In this document: in pieces, positions 60,215-64,000 of the stretch | Numbering within the stretch: the first letter of the stretch is position 1 | Layout of the letters: every line of letters begins with the position of its first letter | Source: Variovorax sp. Root473 | GTDB taxonomy: Bacteria; Pseudomonadota; Gammaproteobacteria; Burkholderiales; Burkholderiaceae_C | Direction of reading: 5' to 3' | Assembly: GCF_001426505.1 (NCBI RefSeq) | Contig: NZ_LMEV01000017.1 | Span: forward strand, 1,122,982-1,186,981 | DNA length: 64,000 nt | Made by a program: the position numbers and the translations under genes | The notes under the pieces: generated by a model | The model's database searches: none | What the model saw: only the letters and a program-made list of their open reading frames with translations | Told to the model about the DNA's origin: nothing

Positions 60215-61129
60215 ATGCGACTTCAAGCCCTGCAGGAGCCCGCCGTCCGGTACTTTCTCGAGGTCGTGAAAAGCGGTTCGGTGAAGGAGGCGGCGCTTCG
60301 CCTCAACGTCGCGCCCTCTGCTGTGAGCCGGCAGGTGGCGCGCCTGGAACGCGAACTCGACACGCTGCTGTTCGACCGCCACGCGCGCGGCATGGTGCCC
60401 AACGCGGCCGGCGAACTGCTGGCCGCTCATGCCAAGCGGACGCAGCAGGACATCGAGCGTGTCGCGAGCGACATCGCGGGCCTTCGCGGCCTGCGCAGCG
60501 GGCATGTGCGCGTGGTGAGTACCGAGGGCTTCGCCTTCGACTTCCTGCCGACGCTGATCTCGCGCTTTCGCGAGAAGTACGAAGGCATCCGCTTTCACCT
60601 GGAAGTCAGCACGCCGACCGACATCCCGCGCCGCATCCGCGACGGCGAAGCGGACGTGGGCATGACGCTGAGCGCGCTGCCCGAGGCCGGCATCAAGGTC
60701 GAGCTGCGGCATCCCAGCCCGATCCTCGCGGTGATGGCCAAGGGGCATCCGCTGGCGGCGCAGAGGCAGTTGTCGCTGCGCCAGGTGGTGGGCTATCCGC
60801 TGGGATTGCCGCCCGAGGGCAGCTCGATCCGGCAGCTGCTGGACATCAGCTGCGGCCGGCAGGGCCTGCAGTATGTGCAGGCCATGTCGAGCAACCATGC
60901 GAACGCGCTGGTGAGCTTCGCGGCGGCGGGCGGCGGCAGCATCGCGTTCTATGGGGCGCTGTCGATTCGCACGCTGCTCAAGACCCGGGCGCTGGTCGCG
61001 ATTGCGCTGAAGGACAGGGAGATGAATGAGCGCCATCTCGAGGTCGAGACACTGGCAGGCCGCTCGCTGCCCGATGCGGGCAGGGCGTTTGTGCGGTTCC
61101 TGACGGAGGCGATCGAGGAGACCGCCTGA
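60215..61129 (+). CDS. LysR-family transcriptional regulator
   Basis: A 304-residue LysR-type regulator. The N-terminal helix-turn-helix is FLEVVKSGSVKEAALRLNVAPSAVSRQVARLERELD, and the effector-binding domain starts near residue 90 (SGHVRVVSTEGFAFDFLP). GGAGGA precedes the ATG at 60215. It is divergent from the Bug-amidase-MBL genes and probably activates them with a co-inducer related to their substrate. Confidence 0.92.
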   Translation: MRLQALQEPAVRYFLEVVKSGSVKEAALRLNVAPSAVSRQVARLERELDTLLFDRHARGMVPNAAGELLAAHAKRTQQDIERVASDIAGLRGLRSGHVRVVSTEGFAFDFLPTLISRFREKYEGIRFHLEVSTPTDIPRRIRDGEADVGMTLSALPEAGIKVELRHPSPILAVMAKGHPLAAQRQLSLRQVVGYPLGLPPEGSSIRQLLDISCGRQGLQYVQAMSSNHANALVSFAAAGGGSIAFYGALSIRTLLKTRALVAIALKDREMNERHLEVETLAGRSLPDAGRAFVRFLTEAIEETA

Positions 61130-61148
61130 ACAGCCTCCGTGCGCCTGC

Positions 61149-62033
61149 TTATTTGCGGCGCTTGCGGGCTGCCGGCGCCGAGGTCTGCGACGGTGCAGCA
61201 CCGCCGTCCACGCCCAGGCGGCCACCGCCGCCCAGGCCTTGGCCACGCACCGTTTGCGCCTTGTAGTTGCGCAGCGAACGGACCATCTGGTTGAACGCAT
61301 CCATGAAGGCCGCCGCGATCACCTTGCCCTGTGCGGTGTTGGTGTAGCCGCCGATGCCGCCCGCGCCGCTGCGGCCACCGAGGCCGCCGAAGCCCGCGAA
61401 GTCGGTCTTGGAGGCGCTGCCTTCCGAGGCCGCGACCTGCACGCCCGAGCGGTTGTCGATGAGCGTCAGCAGCGCGCTGGCTTCCTTGGTCTGCAGGCTG
61501 GCGCCCACGGCCGCGATGGCGCGGCCACGGCCGCCGCCCACGAGACCGCCGAGCGCACCGCCGAGGCCACCGGCGTCGTTGTTGCTGAACACGATCTCGG
61601 GCGACAGGCCGTAGTCGGACGCCACCATCTGGCCGCGGCCGAAATTGCTGCCGCCACGCATCTCGCCCGACTGCATCAGCGCGCGTTCACGCGTCATCGC
61701 GTTCATGCCGGCTGCGCCGCGCTCGACCACGATGAAGCAGTTCGATTGCTGCACCAGCAAGCGCAACAGATTTGCAGTAGGCGGCAGGCGGTATTCGCCC
61801 GTGAGGATGGTGTACCAGCCGGCGTTGACGTTCTCGATGAGGGAGACCGTGCCCAGCGGAGAGTCGCAGCGTTCGAGCTGGCTGCTTTCGCCCGCCGTGG
61901 CGCCGCCGGCGGCGCTGCCCGTGGCCGTGGTCTTGGCCGACGGTGCGCCCATCTGCATGTCCATGGTCTGGCAACCGGAAAGCACGAGCAGGCCCGCGAG
62001 TGCGCTGGCGAGAGAGAGTTTGGAAAAAGGCAT
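61149..62033 (-). CDS. CsgG/HfaB-like outer membrane lipoprotein
   Basis: A 294-residue lipoprotein with lipobox VLSGC (Cys18). The body resembles CsgG-family secretion or anchoring proteins: LLRLLVQQSNCFIVVERGAAGM, then QMVASDYGLSPEIVF and SALLTLIDNRSGVQVAASEGSASK. Glycine-rich segments (LGGALGGLVGGGRG and FGGLGGRSGAGG) interrupt it, and a basic C-terminus ends in RKRRK. CsgG forms the curli pore, but no curli subunit genes are here. The start is ATG 62033. Confidence 0.82.
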   Translation of the reverse strand: MPFSKLSLASALAGLLVLSGCQTMDMQMGAPSAKTTATGSAAGGATAGESSQLERCDSPLGTVSLIENVNAGWYTILTGEYRLPPTANLLRLLVQQSNCFIVVERGAAGMNAMTRERALMQSGEMRGGSNFGRGQMVASDYGLSPEIVFSNNDAGGLGGALGGLVGGGRGRAIAAVGASLQTKEASALLTLIDNRSGVQVAASEGSASKTDFAGFGGLGGRSGAGGIGGYTNTAQGKVIAAAFMDAFNQMVRSLRNYKAQTVRGQGLGGGGRLGVDGGAAPSQTSAPAARKRRK

Positions 62034-62212
62034 GTCCCTGTCCGTCAAGTGAAAACAATGTGGCGCCCGACCCACCGGCAGGCACCGCGCCCGCGCGACG
62101 ATACGGGTGCCCCGACACGGTCGCCAGTGTCGAAAGTCATGCAGACAGGAGCATTCGTGACGCCTGCGGAGGCTGTGTTTACAGTCTCATCTTCATTTGC
62201 AGGAGTTTTTTG

Positions 62213-62443
62213 ATGGCCACAAAGAAGAGAAACCTCGTGGGAGAAGCCGCGGTGGAGTTGACCACGCAGCAGGTCGCGCAAGCCCTGTCCATTGCCGGGG
62301 CGTCGGGCTACAGCGGCAGCGCCGACCCTTCCTTCGTCGGTGCGGTGCTGGTGGCGCTGGCGGTCAACACCAGCGCCGTCAGCGCAACCCTCGACAGTGC
62401 AAAGGACCGGGGCCGTGGCGGCGTCGGCGTGATGCAGCACTGA
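62213..62443 (+). CDS. Small hypothetical protein
   Basis: A 76-residue protein I do not recognise. AGGAG lies 10 bases before the ATG. The middle part TQQVAQALSIAGASGYSGSADPSF is helical, followed by a hydrophobic stretch VGAVLVALAVNTSAVSATL that may be a short membrane segment or a packed helix. It is divergent from the CsgG-like lipoprotein. No function can be assigned. Confidence 0.6.
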   Translation: MATKKRNLVGEAAVELTTQQVAQALSIAGASGYSGSADPSFVGAVLVALAVNTSAVSATLDSAKDRGRGGVGVMQH

Positions 62444-62476
62444 CCGTCGGCCATGACGGCCTGAGCCGGCGAAGGT

Positions 62477-62878
62477 TCAGGTCGTGTAGTCGCCGCTGGC
62501 TTCCGGCTGGAACAGCACGGCGATCACGCGCGTGCTGTGTTCACCGCCGCCGGGCGTCCTCCAGCGTGCGACCGCGCCTGTCTTCTGGCCGAGCAGGCCG
62601 ATGCCAACGGGCGAGAACACGGAGATGAACCCTGTGGTTGGCTGCGCATCGGCGGGATAGCAGATCACGATCTTGTGCCGCGGTCCGCCAGGCAGGTCTT
62701 CCACTTCCACCTGCGTGTACATCGTGACGATGTCCGAGGGTATTTCCCGTGAAGGAAGGATGTCGGCTGTGTCGAGCAGATCGGCGAGGGCCGCAGGGAG
62801 CGGCCCGTCCGCGAATTTGTTGAGACGGACGTAATCGAGTTCGGTGAGCGTGCGCTCCCCGTGAACGGTTGAAAGCAT
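62477..62878 (-). CDS. rnk: Rnk-like nucleoside diphosphate kinase regulator
   Basis: A 133-residue Rnk-family protein, related to the C-terminal domain of GreA/GreB, that binds RNA polymerase or regulates nucleoside diphosphate kinase. An N-terminal helix pair (LTELDYVRLNKFADG, LPAALADLLDTADIL) precedes the GreA-C-like beta domain MYTQVEVEDLPGGPRHKIVICYPADA and SPVGIGLLGQKTGAVARW. The Asp/Glu tip residues of GreA are not present in the short hairpin, so transcript cleavage is unlikely. Confidence 0.85.
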   Translation of the reverse strand: MLSTVHGERTLTELDYVRLNKFADGPLPAALADLLDTADILPSREIPSDIVTMYTQVEVEDLPGGPRHKIVICYPADAQPTTGFISVFSPVGIGLLGQKTGAVARWRTPGGGEHSTRVIAVLFQPEASGDYTT

Positions 62879-63276
62879 GAAGCACTCCAGATGAACGCAA
62901 CCCGCCTTCGAACTGAGGGGGTCGCTACCGCGCGGTGTGGTGCCCGGCGGTCAAGGTGTGCGCATCAAGAAGAAGGTAGCGGACCGCCGGGCTCAGGAAT
63001 GTGCGGACGTGCGTCGGAGGACCGACGTGGCCGCCGCGATGACGCCCACGCGGCGACCGTCCGCTGCCATGGGCAGGGCTGGGCGTGCAGGGTGTAGACG
63101 CGGCGGAAAGGAGGTCATGAGGCGCGAGTGTAGGCGGCGCTGGCCAGATTTGCCGAGCATGGCCTTAGAGGTCGATAGGTTTCCGCCACGAGTCGCGAGG
63201 CTGAATCTTCTGCGGGCAACTCGCGCCCGGCGGTACGGGCGCCGGGCGCTTCGGGGGAGACACGATGCCCAGTCGA
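62879..63276. other. Intergenic region without a supported gene
   Basis: These 398 bases hold no convincing coding frame. The right part has a strong hairpin, GCGCCCGGC (63223-63231) / GCCGGGCGC (63241-63249), next to the WXXGXW gene stop; it lacks a T-tract. AAGGAGGT at 63108-63115 resembles a ribosome binding site, but the ATG that follows begins only an antisense shadow frame. Confidence 0.6.
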
Positions 63277-63702
63277 TCAGCAGCGGCCCTTCTTGGCTTG
63301 GCCGGGCGGGCAGTGACCGCCGCCACGGTGATCGTCGTCGTGGTCGTAGCGGTCGTGGTCGCGATCATGGCGACGTGCCTCACGGCGCTCGGCGCGGCGC
63401 CAATTGCCTTCGCGCCAGCGCCAGCCGCCATCGGCGCGCACCCAGCCGCCCGGGGCGTACGCATAGTCGGGGCGGGCGGCCACGTAGTAACCAGGGCGCC
63501 ATGCGTAGGCGCGGTCGTTCCACTGCCAATGGCCGGGCACCCAGACCTGGCCGCTGCGTGGGCGGGGTACGGGCTCGTAGCGCGGCGCGGGCGGCGCGAC
63601 CTGGATCAGGCCCGGCACATGGATGTTGACGGACACCTGCGCCACGGCGGGCAAGGTGGCGGCAGCCACGGCGGCGGCCAGAAGAATTTTTGTGAGTTTC
63701 AT
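63277..63702 (-). CDS. Exported WXXGXW-repeat protein
   Basis: A 141-residue secreted protein with signal peptide (1-22, ending PAVAQ). The body has Trp/Gly repeats of the WXXGXW / YXWXGXW type: VWVPGHWQWNDRAYAWRPGY and GWVRADGGWRWREGNWRR. The C-terminus is extremely Arg/His/Asp-rich (HDRDHDRYDHDDDH), suggestive of metal binding, and ends in a CPPGQAKKGRC-type motif. ATG 63702 gives a good signal peptide. Function unknown. Confidence 0.82.
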   Translation of the reverse strand: MKLTKILLAAAVAAATLPAVAQVSVNIHVPGLIQVAPPAPRYEPVPRPRSGQVWVPGHWQWNDRAYAWRPGYYVAARPDYAYAPGGWVRADGGWRWREGNWRRAERREARRHDRDHDRYDHDDDHRGGGHCPPGQAKKGRC

Positions 63703-63889
63703 CGTGATGCCCTTGGTTGTTATGGATGACTGAACCCGAACAACGCCCGACCGGCGGATCGCGTGCACGGGGTTGTCCTGAGCGGGGCCGCGGAAGTTGT
63801 TAGCCAAGAGAGAGTTTTGCACGCAGCGCACGGCGCCCGTGTCGGACAGGCCCGCGTGCCGCAAACCGACGGTCGAGTGGTGGTGCGGA

Positions 63890-63927
63890 AAGCAAAAAGG
63901 CCCGTTACCTTGTGAGTAACGGGCCTT
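63890..63927 (-). terminator. Intrinsic terminator of the tRNA transcript
   Basis: On the minus strand GGCCCGTTAC pairs with GTAACGGGCC (63899-63908 with 63916-63925), followed by TTTTTGCTTT. It lies 10 bases downstream of the tRNA-Asn 3' end. Confidence 0.88.
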
Positions 63928-63937
63928 CAACAAATGG

Positions 63938-64000
63938 TGGCTCCTCGACCTGGGCTCGAACCAGGGACCTACGGATTAACAGTCCGGCGCTCTACCAACT
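63938..64000 (-). tRNA. tRNA-Asn(GUU), 5' end beyond right edge
   Basis: The minus strand reads through the D-arm (AGTTGGTAGAGCGCC), anticodon arm with GTT between CGGACT and AATCCG, T-arm GGTTCGAGCC, and acceptor strand TCGAGGAG with encoded CCA at 63938-63940. The first ~13 bases lie outside the window. An intrinsic terminator follows. Confidence 0.93.

Noticed and set aside
63108..63629. A perfect AAGGAGGT followed by an ATG and an open frame
   Set aside because: The spacing to the ATG is too short, the product is Arg-rich, and it runs antisense to the WXXGXW-repeat gene with its clear signal peptide.

Overview
The window is a high-GC beta-proteobacterial chromosome segment, most likely Burkholderiales, family Comamonadaceae, close to Variovorax. 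This is inferred from codon and GC composition, the DUF3106/DUF3619/ECF sigma operon, the nadE-glnB and ilvB-ilvN-ilvC/pssA/leuA orders, an orphan Bug-type receptor, and pobA with an IclR-type regulator. I see no transposase, phage gene, plasmid gene or CRISPR array. It reads as ordinary, densely packed chromosome with a few accessory islands.

Layout. 1-5.2 kb: truncated moaA, a secreted serine hydrolase, a ZIP metal transporter behind a Fur-box-like site, an aldehyde dehydrogenase and a secreted peroxiredoxin. 5.3-12.1 kb: a co-directional lipid-type cluster. It holds a phospholipase D lipoprotein, a sterol-desaturase-family oxygenase, a fatty acid desaturase, a ketoacyl synthase III fused to a heme-oxygenase-like diiron domain, an unrecognised protein, and two small proteins. 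12.2-20 kb: a hypothetical gene, a PF10118 metal hydrolase divergent from a TetR gene with two identical-format palindromes between them, then a MerR-TolC-HlyD-permease-permease export operon with no ATPase gene. 20-23.7 kb: a membrane pyrophosphatase with a periplasmic OmpA-like tail, divergent from the soluble pyrophosphatase. 23.7-30.6 kb: FemAB-like protein, nadE-glnB, a LOG protein, and an ECF sigma operon running to dgkA.

30.8-38.9 kb is the branched-chain amino acid block: ilvB, ilvN, ilvC, pssA, then two leuA genes of different classes. The first leuA follows a classical leucine attenuator: an 18-residue leader peptide with five Leu codons, then a strong intrinsic terminator. 39-47 kb: a D-Ala-D-Ala endopeptidase, an IclR regulator, the bpt-aat N-end-rule pair, a lone molybdopterin dehydrogenase subunit, and an AraC/VOC/SRPBCC trio. 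47-56 kb: pobA/pobR, a QseB/PmrA-type two-component system followed by a DegP-type protease with a matching box in its promoter, and a second NarL-type two-component pair. 56-64 kb: gene debris, an MBL hydrolase, an amidase, a Bug receptor and its LysR regulator, a CsgG-like lipoprotein, rnk, a WXXGXW-repeat protein, and a tRNA-Asn cut by the right edge.

Three intergenic copies of a ~95-bp element (about 27.0, 45.3 and 50.0 kb) share two predicted hairpins. The stem of one keeps pairing by compensatory changes, so it is a conserved structured element rather than chance similarity.

The strongest candidate for an undescribed system is the 5.3-11.4 kb lipid cluster. It brings three different iron-dependent oxidase folds together with a carbon-carbon bond-forming synthase.
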